From NCBI RefSeq assembly GCF_002907375.1, contig NZ_MIYK01000001.1, positions 462,610-526,609 on the forward strand: a stretch of 64,000 bases of DNA, read 5' to 3'. Below the pieces are notes generated by a model, which ran no database searches, was not told the DNA's origin, and saw nothing but the letters and a program-made list of their open reading frames with translations. The translations under genes and the position numbers were made by a program. This DNA comes from Fructilactobacillus lindneri DSM 20690 = JCM 11027 (lineage in GTDB: Bacteria > Bacillota > Bacilli > Lactobacillales > Lactobacillaceae). Below, piece by piece: positions 57,001 to 63,840 of this stretch (the first letter of the stretch is position 1; each line of letters begins with the position of its first letter).

Positions 57001-58478
57001 GTTGTTGAATTAAATTTCTTAGCATTAGTGTCAAAATTCCCACCAGCCTTTGTTAACATATCGTTAAATTGTTTAGCAGTCATCTTTCCAGATCCAACTA
57101 AATCTTGAAATGCTTTCTTACTCATTCCAGCTGATTTAGCCATCACTGAACTTAACCCTGGAGCTTGTTTTTCAAGCCTTCCGAGAGAAAGAGAAGTAAC
57201 TTTTCCACTAGACTCAATCTTATTAAGACCACCAGCAAATGCATCTGACTGCTGTTGACTCAAATGCAAAGCATCTGACAATGATCCAACACCTTTAGTA
57301 AGGTCTTGTGTTTGTTTAACATTTCCGCTCATTCCATAGAATTTCTGCGTTAATGCTGTAACCGCCCCACCAGAAAGATTAGAATTCTCTTTAATTTGCT
57401 TAATTGAGGTGCCAAGTAAATCAATTTCTTTAGTACTTGCACCCATATTTTTGAACTTATCCGAAAAAGTTTCGGCAGCCTTAGCATCATCGTATCCTGC
57501 CTTAACCTGTTCTTGAAGCTTTGAAGTTACTGCTGTAACACCATTCAATAATGCACCACCAGCAAAGAAAGACATCATTCCACCAACTTTGCTTTTGGTT
57601 TCATCACTCTGATCACTGGTCTTTTTAAAACCGTTCATCATTGATTTAAAAAATCCTTGCGGAGCTTCTTTTCCAACAGCTTCACTTAATTCATTAGTTT
57701 TAGTTTTGGTTTCGGCAATGCTAGTCCCAGTTTTATCAATTCTGATTTTTTGGGTGTCAAGAGATTCATTTGCACGATTTAAAGCAAGTTTAAGGTCATT
57801 AACTTTGTTTTCTTGATCTTTATACTCATTAGAATTTTTTTGACCCGCTGAAGTCATTTCATCTAACTTACTTTTGGCGGTCGAGTAAGATGCAGAAAGT
57901 TCTTTAACCTTTGACTCATTATTTTTAAGCTCTGCTGCTTGCTTATCATATTGTGAATTTAGGTTAGCAAGTGCTTCTTTATAACCACTTAATTTAGCTT
58001 TATTGGCACCTAATTCATCACCTTCAGCTTTTAAACGGTTTGAATAAGCATCAGTTTTTTCAATTGTAGTTTGATAACCACGCTGTAATTCAGCTAAGCC
58101 ACTAGAATAATAAGTCATTGATTCTTTAGCACGATCTTGTTGAGCTGAATAACTAGCTAATCTATTTTCAGATTGTTCAATCTGCTTTTGAAGTTTTAGA
58201 TAAGATTCAGCGCCTTCTTTTGTTTTAACGTCTAAGTCACTTTGCTTATCTTTTAAAACGTCAATTTTGCTTTGAAGTTGAGTCATTACTTGATCAAGCC
58301 CAGAAACTTTAGCTTGCATAGCACCTAAACTATCACCAACGCTTGAAGCCTGAGCAATTCCAGCCTTCATTGAGTTAACTGCTGACCCAAGGGCAGAGTC
58401 AAGGCCTTTAATGCTTTGTTGAGCACTAACCGTATTAATAGCAATTTCAGTTGCCATTGTATAGGATATACCAGACAT
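54042..58478 (-). CDS. Tail tape measure protein with SLT-type lytic domain
   Basis: 1478 residues. Long coiled coils (~35-280), a minor-tail TMP core (~310-560), hydrophobic helices (~600-780), and a 44-residue tandem repeat region at ~812-990 (FLGGFWNGIKN.. units). Near 1230-1350 is a lysozyme-like/SLT domain: LLRQIQTESGGNPRIMQQ and SRGLLQFSGSTWAADAL. It sets tail length and may cut peptidoglycan during entry. GGAGGT precedes the ATG at 58478. Confidence 0.93.
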   Translation of the reverse strand: MSGISYTMATEIAINTVSAQQSIKGLDSALGSAVNSMKAGIAQASSVGDSLGAMQAKVSGLDQVMTQLQSKIDVLKDKQSDLDVKTKEGAESYLKLQKQIEQSENRLASYSAQQDRAKESMTYYSSGLAELQRGYQTTIEKTDAYSNRLKAEGDELGANKAKLSGYKEALANLNSQYDKQAAELKNNESKVKELSASYSTAKSKLDEMTSAGQKNSNEYKDQENKVNDLKLALNRANESLDTQKIRIDKTGTSIAETKTKTNELSEAVGKEAPQGFFKSMMNGFKKTSDQSDETKSKVGGMMSFFAGGALLNGVTAVTSKLQEQVKAGYDDAKAAETFSDKFKNMGASTKEIDLLGTSIKQIKENSNLSGGAVTALTQKFYGMSGNVKQTQDLTKGVGSLSDALHLSQQQSDAFAGGLNKIESSGKVTSLSLGRLEKQAPGLSSVMAKSAGMSKKAFQDLVGSGKMTAKQFNDMLTKAGGNFDTNAKKFNSTTDGATHHMQTAWADTRKALMKPLVQVSSTGLSELTKVLDSKETQNAATQLGSAIGHIANASAQVIKVISGSMGNILSIIGSLTKIVGLLASGVWDTFSGIGKDIANVFESIFGKSKKAFDPLKLVAGALQEIGKHQNMVKAVGAAIGGIVAPILAVKGAMMAWNAAIQIVQGAQKALNVVMNANPFGIVILAITAVTAGLIELYNHSKTARDIMNAIGKTTKDVFNSLVKGAGSAIGNITKTFGQFFSGIGKLLGQATKAFGSFIGGVVNLFKNNWKQIGLFILNPFAGISAMLYKNVKPFRDFVNTVRDVIFKGFGAIGNFFGSFWNGVKNVFNTSLGFITKNWSSGWNSLKNIVTSIFGGISNFFGGVWNGIKNLFSSSLNFVAKIWSAEWNGISNVGKSIWNGINGFLGGFWNGIKSMFNSSLNFILNIWNNVWNTVANVGKGIWNGITNFLGGFWNGIKNTFTSALNVVTNVWGSSWTTVSNVGKGIWNGITNVFNGFVGGIKNIWNDVTSFVGRMWSDMWNGVINAAKSAVSTVGHVVAEIANGVIRPIDSMLGKLKDGINWILDKVGAHKIDGFHIPLVSYANGTKDTHQGGLAIVNDAPGSNFREMYQLPNGQVGMFPNKRNMIIPLPKGTSVLDGERSASMAKMMGLPAYKNGIGDFFGGLWNGAKDIFSDVENILKNPAKFMESTFSHFLGGFSSNIKLASSIITSFPKKLAAESINWVKKQFESMEAPAGSGPAGSGAARWRPYIVRAFKQLGVAPADWKVAKLLRQIQTESGGNPRIMQQIHDVNSGGNESRGLLQFSGSTWAADALPGHTDWKNGYDEILAAIHVLERGGEGGWGGVGNGHGWENGGFLNHHQMIEVGEHNMNEVVIPLDSSKRSRTTELMHQVLDMLAGNSDVNLDTKFNSKQDDKVAALINEVSELKDTVKDLVNLQIETIKAQNGTTNAVINTAQTPQDRYKQDAQNGQLLGYQQLNGGIA
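55482..56045 (-). repeat. 132-bp/44-residue tandem repeats in the tape measure gene
   Basis: Four to five diverged units beginning FFGSFWNGVKN, FFGGVWNGIKN, FLGGFWNGIKS, FLGGFWNGIKN, each 44 residues (4 x 11), with regular Trp and Gly positions. DNA copies are not identical. Confidence 0.8.
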
Positions 58479-58502
58479 TTATGTACCTCCTTTCTTTCGT
58501 TC

Positions 58503-59248
58503 TTATGAAAATAAGCTTTGTAATTTCTTCTGTGCTTCAGCTGCGTCCATTGGTCGTTCATCTTTTGGACGGGCTTTTAACGTTTCTAAAAGATTTAAGT
58601 AATTTTGTTTATCCACATCATCAGGTAAAATTCCATAATTTTGAAATAACTGCTTTTTTAAATAATTCCAGTCTTCAATTTCATTTTTTAAAGCAACTTC
58701 TTGTTTATGAAGACTTTCTAACCTTTTTTTGGGCTTACCTTTTCCTCTAATTTAGCTTTACTGATAGCTTTGTCATATTCTTCGTCACTCATACCATTGG
58801 AACGACTGTTTAAGTAACCGATGTATTGACCGATTTCTTCATAGCCAATATTTTTATTTCTAACAACTTCCGATTGTCTGTCATCAAGTTCAAGAAATTT
58901 AACAATTCCATTAATGAAGTCTTTTTTCATTTGATCGGCTTGATCTAAATCAGAACCTGTACTTTCTAAAGTTTTAAGTTCTTTATTTAGTTTTAGGCGT
59001 TTAACTTCTTTTTGTAGTTTTAGTTTTTCAATTTCGTCTTTAGCTTCGTCAACTTGCTTAGTTAATTCAGCAATCTTGATATCAGTGTTATCATCTAATG
59101 CTTTAAGTTCAGCTTTAGTTGCTTTAGTTTGCCATTCGGTAACTTTTAAAGCTAGTTCTCTAGTTTTGTTTTGCAACCCACCATTTTCTTTTAATCTGAT
59201 TGGTTCATCTAATCCAATTTCTTTAGTTCTAAATGTAATTGTGGACAT
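58503..59248 (-). CDS. Tail assembly chaperones G and GT (programmed -1 frameshift)
   Basis: The zero-frame product is 176 residues (59248-58718), a helical protein with coiled coil (~50-115) ending SPKKG. Just before its stop the minus strand has AAAAAAAGG (58722-58730), a canonical A-AAA-AAG slippery site. Moving back one base joins a frame continuing RLESLHKQEVALKNEIEDW and ending KKLQSLFS (stop 58503), giving ~248 residues. The place between tail tube and tape measure genes is where lambda-like phages make G and GT proteins. The T domain would recruit tail tube subunits to the tape measure. Confidence 0.87.
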
Positions 59249-59261
59249 AATTCCTCCATAG

Positions 59262-59311
59262 AAAAAAGCCGCCCGAATTAACGTACTGTTTATTTCTTAG
59301 GCGACTAAAGT
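59262..59311 (-). terminator. Intra-operon terminator/attenuator after the major tail gene
   Basis: On the minus strand AGTCGCC / GGGCGGCT with a large loop is followed by TTTTTT, between the tail tube extension and the chaperone gene. It could lower expression of downstream tail genes relative to capsid and tube. Confidence 0.6.
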
Positions 59312-59314
59312 TTT

Positions 59315-60326
59315 TTAATTATTTTTCTTATAAGTTACGATTGCACTTTGACTAATCAATAGTTTCCCAATTAAAGGTACAGTTGTTTTTTCATACGTGT
59401 ACCCATCAACGGAAGGATTAGGAATAGTATAATCATCACCGCTTTTACCACTAACTGAAGTATCTGTTAGACCTGGAATACTATTCCCGTCATCATCTTG
59501 ATAATGAACAGTAATAGTTACACCACTAGGGTTTGCTCGGTGTAGTTACACCGGTTGTACTTGATGTAGTTCCACCGGTTGTACTTGATGTAGTTCCACC
59601 GGTTGTACTTGATGTAGTTCCACCGGTTGTACTTGATGTAGTTCCACCGGTTGTACTTGGTGTAGTTCCACCGGTTGTACTTGGTGTAGTTCCACCGGTT
59701 GTACATCCTTTAAATACTTCGCTGAACATTTGTTCTTCAGTGAAATCAGTATCACCTGAATTGTAGAAACCAATAATTGATTGGTTACCATTTGCATCAA
59801 CAAAGGTTGCATCGTCAATTGGAGCCAAAGCATCATAAGTTAACGTTGGATCTGATTCTGTTTGGTTATTGTTATCTGTTCCGTGTTTAATAGCTGGCAT
59901 AATAACTTCACCATTGGCAAAAGCTTCATATGCTTTATTTCCATCGTATGTGTCTGATTCAATAATCATTGCTACGTGTGGTTTAATACTAGTATTTGGA
60001 ACATAACCACTACCCGATTTAACATAACCAAGCAATTTGTACATTAATTCACGTGGCATATCTAACATAACAACAGCAACTTCAGGAGCTGGAATACCAT
60101 GAGCAATACGTTTAACTTGGTTATTTGCGTATTTCTTCGTTCCTTTTTCTTCAAGTTCTGAAATGTCAGCTGACGTAGCACCTTGACCGTCTCCATCAAC
60201 ATAAGTGAATCCTGTATCGCTAACTCCATTTGCACCAGTAATTACTTCACCAGTAGCTGAATCCATGATGGCAAAGTAAATTTTTCTAATACCATGGACA
60301 GAAGCTAATAATTGTTTTTCAGCCAT
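59315..60326 (-). CDS. Major tail tube protein, with a +1-frameshift MucBP-like extension
   Basis: The zero-frame product (60326-59526) is a 266-residue phage tail tube protein (phi13/TP901-1-type: MAEKQLLASVHGIRKIYFA, KPHVAMIIESDTYDG) ending in a (TTGGTTSS)n linker and TPSKP. Its stop lies in AAA-CCC-TAG-T. In the +1 frame (CCC-T slip) coding continues without a stop for 70 residues: SGVTITVHYQDDDGNSIPG..SVSGKSGDDYTIP..VDGYTYEK..AIVTYKK, a MucBP-like fold, ending at 59315. Full-length form ~336 residues. Frameshifting is inferred; a sequencing error or real mutation is the alternative. Confidence 0.78.
59527..59706 (-). repeat. 24-bp minisatellite in the major tail gene
   Basis: Six exact or one-base-variant 24-bp units from 59551 to 59694 (each begins CCGGTTGTAC on the plus strand; variants are TTGATG and TTGGTG), with degenerate partial copies at both ends. 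Each encodes TTGGTT(S/P)S. Length changes by slippage would keep the frame. Confidence 0.95.
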
Positions 60327-60722
60327 TTAAATTCCTCCAATTGTTTTTCTAAAATAGAATGTTTTAGTAATTTGATTAGTGAATGGATCATTTACGTGTC
60401 CTTCACTTCTTTGAACGTTCCAGCCGTTTTGAATAAATAATTTGGCAAGTTGGATTTCTGCTTGCAACAAATTAAAACTTTGGTTGGGGTTAAAAATCTT
60501 ATAAAAAAGCTGAACCTCAATTGTTGAGGTCCAGCCTTTAAATGTATTGTTGGCTATCCGTGCCGGCTGGCTTTCTACTTCCGTCAGCACTGCACTCGTT
60601 TGACCGGTTTTGTCTTTTAGACTAAGCTCGTTTGATGTTTGATAAATGTTATCAATCCAATCGAACTTAGCTGATTGAATTAGTTGTTTGGCTTCGACTA
60701 CCGGCATTACTAAGTTATCCAC
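60327..60722 (-). CDS. Tail completion/terminator protein (DUF806-like)
   Basis: 131 residues from a GTG (VDNLVMPVVEAKQLIQSA); AGGAGG is nine bases ahead, and the codon overlaps the stop of the preceding gene. The sequence (VLTEVESQPARIANNTFKGW..IEVQLFYK) matches the DUF806 proteins that precede the tail tube gene in Lactobacillus phages. It would cap or join the tail to the head connector. Confidence 0.8.
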   Translation of the reverse strand: MDNLVMPVVEAKQLIQSAKFDWIDNIYQTSNELSLKDKTGQTSAVLTEVESQPARIANNTFKGWTSTIEVQLFYKIFNPNQSFNLLQAEIQLAKLFIQNGWNVQRSEGHVNDPFTNQITKTFYFRKTIGGI

Positions 60723-61134
60723 GCTTAAAGCCCTCCTGATACTTGTCGGCCATGGCTTGAAAAACTTCGTCTTTGCTTTCATCACGTGCTTTATCCACAA
60801 AGTGATCGCCTTTTAGATGATGAGAAGTTCCATCGTTCAAAAAGCGGGCAATTCTCCCATGGTTAATTCCTGAATCAGAAGCATCTTCAAATCCAACTGT
60901 TGAATTACCGTTTTGAACACCATCGAGATCTTTGTTAACTACTTTAATTGAATCGGCTAAATGCTTAACCTTTCCCAATTTTCGGTCTTGATAATGAGAT
61001 GCACGAGTGTTTTTTTGTAAAACGTCCGCAAATTTATTAGCTCCAACTTTTGTTATCTGCTTTTTAGCTTCAGCTGTTGGAACAGCACGATTGATTTTTC
61101 TCATCATTTCGGCCATTTGTTCATCAAGTCCCAT
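60715..61134 (-). CDS. HK97 gp10-family neck/tail protein
   Basis: 139 residues, mostly helical and charged (MGLDEQMAEMMRKINRA ... HGRIARFLNDGTSHHLKGDHFVDKARDESK). The NDGTSxxxGxxFxxKA pattern is that of HK97 gp10-type proteins, involved in head-tail joining or tail completion. It lies in its normal place after the head closure gene. Confidence 0.85.
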   Translation of the reverse strand: MGLDEQMAEMMRKINRAVPTAEAKKQITKVGANKFADVLQKNTRASHYQDRKLGKVKHLADSIKVVNKDLDGVQNGNSTVGFEDASDSGINHGRIARFLNDGTSHHLKGDHFVDKARDESKDEVFQAMADKYQEGFKRG

Positions 61135-61136
61135 AA

Positions 61137-61484
61137 CTAAGCCTCCTTTTGGATTTGTTTAATCGTCAAGGTATCATAACCGCCAAATCCCCAGCTATCA
61201 TCAGGAACATAAGAAAGAATTGTAAAGAGCTTATTATCATAGCCAACATAAATTTGTTCAGCAATTCGGTCATCGTGTTTAACTACGATATCTACCGTGT
61301 CTTGCAAGTTAGCACCAATTGCAGTGATGTTTTGAAAGCGAGTTCGTTTGAGTGGCTTGGCCCACACTTTAAAATTTTCTACTGGCACACGGTTTGTAGT
61401 CCCAGTATTTTCATCATCAACTGAATTTTCTTGATAAAACTGAACTTTCAAAGAAAAATCGCTGTACAAATAATGTTTAGCCAT
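61137..61484 (-). CDS. Head closure (stopper) protein
   Basis: 115 residues from MAKHYLYSDF; GAGGC is upstream, and the longer frame overlaps the preceding gene. The sequence (VWAKPLKRTRFQNITAIGANLQDTVDIVVKH..DNKLFTILSYVPD..YDTLTIKQ) matches phage head-tail adaptor / SPP1 gp16-like stopper proteins. It would close the portal vertex before tail binding. Confidence 0.85.
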   Translation of the reverse strand: MAKHYLYSDFSLKVQFYQENSVDDENTGTTNRVPVENFKVWAKPLKRTRFQNITAIGANLQDTVDIVVKHDDRIAEQIYVGYDNKLFTILSYVPDDSWGFGGYDTLTIKQIQKEA

Positions 61485-61812
61485 TTTCTGCCTCACTTTC
61501 CGCTTGCAAATACATCCCCCGTAAAGCACCGACAATACTGTCGTAGGTACTGTTTACTGGATATTGGGCACTATCAGTAACAGAAACTCGGTAAGTATAA
61601 AGAGTTCCAGCTAATGCATAACATGCCGTTCGGTATAGCGTTTTAACATCATCATTTGAATAGAATCCATTAAAATCTTTACCGACTGCAGTTTGTAAAG
61701 AAACTTCAGCTGTATTTAGATAGTTGCGTAGAATCGAATCATCTTCATCAGTTAGAATACGCAACGTGTCTTTAAGACTGTTAAGGTCTTCATCGGTATT
61801 CAACAAAAGCAT
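61477..61812 (-). CDS. Head-tail connector (gp6-like adaptor)
   Basis: 111 residues, helical: LNSLKDTLRILTDEDDSILRNYL, then DVKTLYRTACYALAGTLYTYR. This is the HK97 gp6/SPP1 gp15-type adaptor fold that forms the ring beneath the portal. It follows the capsid gene by a few bases and overlaps the closure gene. Confidence 0.85.
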   Translation of the reverse strand: MLLLNTDEDLNSLKDTLRILTDEDDSILRNYLNTAEVSLQTAVGKDFNGFYSNDDVKTLYRTACYALAGTLYTYRVSVTDSAQYPVNSTYDSIVGALRGMYLQAESEAENG

Positions 61813-61814
61813 GA

Positions 61815-63059
61815 CTATTTACCAGTTCCTGTAGTTGAAGCAGTTGGTGCAGTTGGAGCAGTTGGTACTTGGTCAGGAATGTCTTTAAATGAACCGTTGA
61901 CAAAAGCACCATCATCAGCAATTTCAACATCAAAACGATCAATAACACGTACTTTATTAGTATCATTTTCAAAAGCACCAGCTCCAACATTAGTTGAGAG
62001 TAAGCTCATTTGTTCACGGTCAAACAAAGTAACACCTTGTGTTAAATCTCCGAAAATAAATGGATGTGAACCAGCATTATCAGGTAACCAACGGTCTGAA
62101 ACAACAACAACAGGAGTACCATTGATTTGCTTTTTAGATGGATCAGTAACATCTGGTTGAATTAAGTAACGACCTTTAGCGTCTTTAACTTGAGAAAGAA
62201 CATCAAAACCAGAAACATTAGTAAAGATTGTTGAAGTAGCAGCAATTGCTGGATCTAATGACGTGTTAAGAGTGTGGATAACATCATCAAATTTAGAAAT
62301 AGTTGGTTTCTTTGATTGATTACCAACAGCTTCCAGAATCTTTTGGTTGCGAGTAACAACGACTTTTCGAGCAATCCAGTTATTCAAGTAAGCCATCAAA
62401 TTCTCAGCACTATCTTGAAGTAGTGTATTAGTAATTGTTGAAATGCCAGCGTAACGGTGAATTTGGTACTTGACGAGAGTTAATGCTGGATCGTCGTTAC
62501 TTCCAATTTCAGCAGTTTCATCATCAAGGTTAGCTAATGGTGTAATATCTTGGAATTTTTCCCACACACGGCTACCAGAGATTGTTGAAACAGCTTCAAC
62601 ATTTACAAAGGGTTCTAGTGATTGATATTGACGAACTAATTGATGAATAGCTGTTTGTTGATCGAGTGGAATAGTTAATCCAATTTGGTTACCATTTACA
62701 TCAGTCGATGAAGTCATTTCATCTACGATTTTAGGATCGCCCTTCATCATTCCAACAAACTTGTTGGCAAAAGTTAATTTATTTTTGTTTGTGTTAATTT
62801 TTGTGTTAACTGGTTTAGGATTATCTCCTTTATCATCAATTTCAGTATTAGCTGGTTTTTGATTTGCTCGTGCAATATCTAAAGAATGTTTAGCAGCGTC
62901 ACGTTGTGCAACTGCTTGATCATATTCATTTGATAACTTTTCGTAATCTTCCTTACTAAATTCGTCATTTAAAGCTGCTGCTTGCATTTTGTCCGCAAGG
63001 TCACTAACTTGTTGTCCTCTTGAAATCCAAGCGGTGTTTAGGTCATTGATTTTTTGCAT
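61815..63059 (-). CDS. Major capsid protein, HK97 family
   Basis: 414 residues. The N-terminal ~105 residues are a charged helical scaffold (delta-domain: LADKMQAAALNDEFSKEDYEKL) normally removed by the protease, then the HK97 fold: TSSTDVNGNQIGLTIPLDQQTAIHQLV, SRVWEKFQ, GISTITNTLLQDSAENL, PVVVVSDRWLPDN and FGDLTQGVTLFDREQMSL. A Thr/Ala/Pro-rich tail ends it. The ATG has AAGGAG and overlaps the protease gene. Confidence 0.94.
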   Translation of the reverse strand: MQKINDLNTAWISRGQQVSDLADKMQAAALNDEFSKEDYEKLSNEYDQAVAQRDAAKHSLDIARANQKPANTEIDDKGDNPKPVNTKINTNKNKLTFANKFVGMMKGDPKIVDEMTSSTDVNGNQIGLTIPLDQQTAIHQLVRQYQSLEPFVNVEAVSTISGSRVWEKFQDITPLANLDDETAEIGSNDDPALTLVKYQIHRYAGISTITNTLLQDSAENLMAYLNNWIARKVVVTRNQKILEAVGNQSKKPTISKFDDVIHTLNTSLDPAIAATSTIFTNVSGFDVLSQVKDAKGRYLIQPDVTDPSKKQINGTPVVVVSDRWLPDNAGSHPFIFGDLTQGVTLFDREQMSLLSTNVGAGAFENDTNKVRVIDRFDVEIADDGAFVNGSFKDIPDQVPTAPTAPTASTTGTGK

Positions 63060-63840
63060 TAAAGTTCTCCTTAGTTAAATTAAATTTATTTAATAAAATA
63101 GCCAGCTTCTCGTTTGATTGAGAAGTTGGCTTCTCGTTTGATTGAGAAGTTGGCTTCTCGTTTGATTGAGAAGTTGGCTTTTGAGCTTTGTTTTCTTTTG
63201 GCTGTAAGTCGCCAGCTTTTAATATTTCTTTAAATCTTGCTAATCCAAGTTGTGTTGGAACTGCTGCTAATGAATTACTAAATACGGGCTGCTTTTGCGA
63301 ATCGGCAAAGGTCATAATGTTGTCACAGAATCCTTTATCTTTGGCTTCCTTAGCATTCATAAATGTTGTATTAGACATCATCTGCAGAATGGTTGAATCG
63401 TCTAATCCAGTTCGTTCTGAATATAAACTAACAATCATTTGATCAGTAGAATTTAAAGAATTCATAACTTGTTCTAAGTCATCCGCATTTCCTGACATAC
63501 TTCCAACACTAGCTTTATGAATCATCATTTGAGCAGATGGTGACATGTTAATGGTGCTACATGCCATAGCAATTACTGAAGCGGCACTTGCGGCCAGTCC
63601 TTCAATATTTGCAGTTACTGAATTATTCTGTTGAGCATTTCTTAACATTGTGTATATTTCGCTTGCGGCAAATACGTCTCCACCGTCGCTTGCAATTTGA
63701 ACATCAACTTGTTCACCATTAGTTAAATTAGAAAGTGCATCGCTAACTTTTTTAGGGCATACATTTTGCATTTCAAAGTAGTCCATAAAGTCCCCAGTGT
63801 CATTATCAACTACTGGGCCTTTTACATTAATTGTTGCCAT
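63043..63840 (-). CDS. Prohead maturation protease, ClpP-like (S14)
   Basis: 265 residues from MATINVKGPVVDND; AAAGGAGGTG lies ahead of the ATG. ClpP-fold serine protease: IASDGGDVFAASEIY, catalytic Ser in EGLAASAASVIAMA, catalytic His in AQMMIHKASVGSMSGN. It cleaves the capsid scaffold. The C-terminus carries three identical EKPTSQSN units from a 24-bp repeat. It overlaps the portal end (14 bases) and the capsid start. Confidence 0.93.
   Translation of the reverse strand: MATINVKGPVVDNDTGDFMDYFEMQNVCPKKVSDALSNLTNGEQVDVQIASDGGDVFAASEIYTMLRNAQQNNSVTANIEGLAASAASVIAMACSTINMSPSAQMMIHKASVGSMSGNADDLEQVMNSLNSTDQMIVSLYSERTGLDDSTILQMMSNTTFMNAKEAKDKGFCDNIMTFADSQKQPVFSNSLAAVPTQLGLARFKEILKAGDLQPKENKAQKPTSQSNEKPTSQSNEKPTSQSNEKLAILLNKFNLTKENFNAKNQ
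63105..63176 (-). repeat. Three exact 24-bp tandem repeats in the protease gene
   Basis: Units GCTTCTCGTTTGATTGAG + AAGTTG on the plus strand at 63105, 63129 and 63153. Each holds the dyad CTTCTC..GAGAAG, so three small hairpins are possible. They encode EKPTSQSN and keep frame. Confidence 0.95.

Noticed and set aside
59527..59706. Regular 24-bp repeats resembling a CRISPR array, with frames open in several registers
   Set aside because: The repeats are contiguous without spacers and encode a Thr/Gly linker in the tail protein frame. The other open frames, on both strands, are a result of the repeat lacking stops.
63105..63176. Palindromic 24-bp repeats as a CRISPR or IS terminal repeat
   Set aside because: No spacers, no cas genes, no flanking target duplication; they are in frame in the protease gene.
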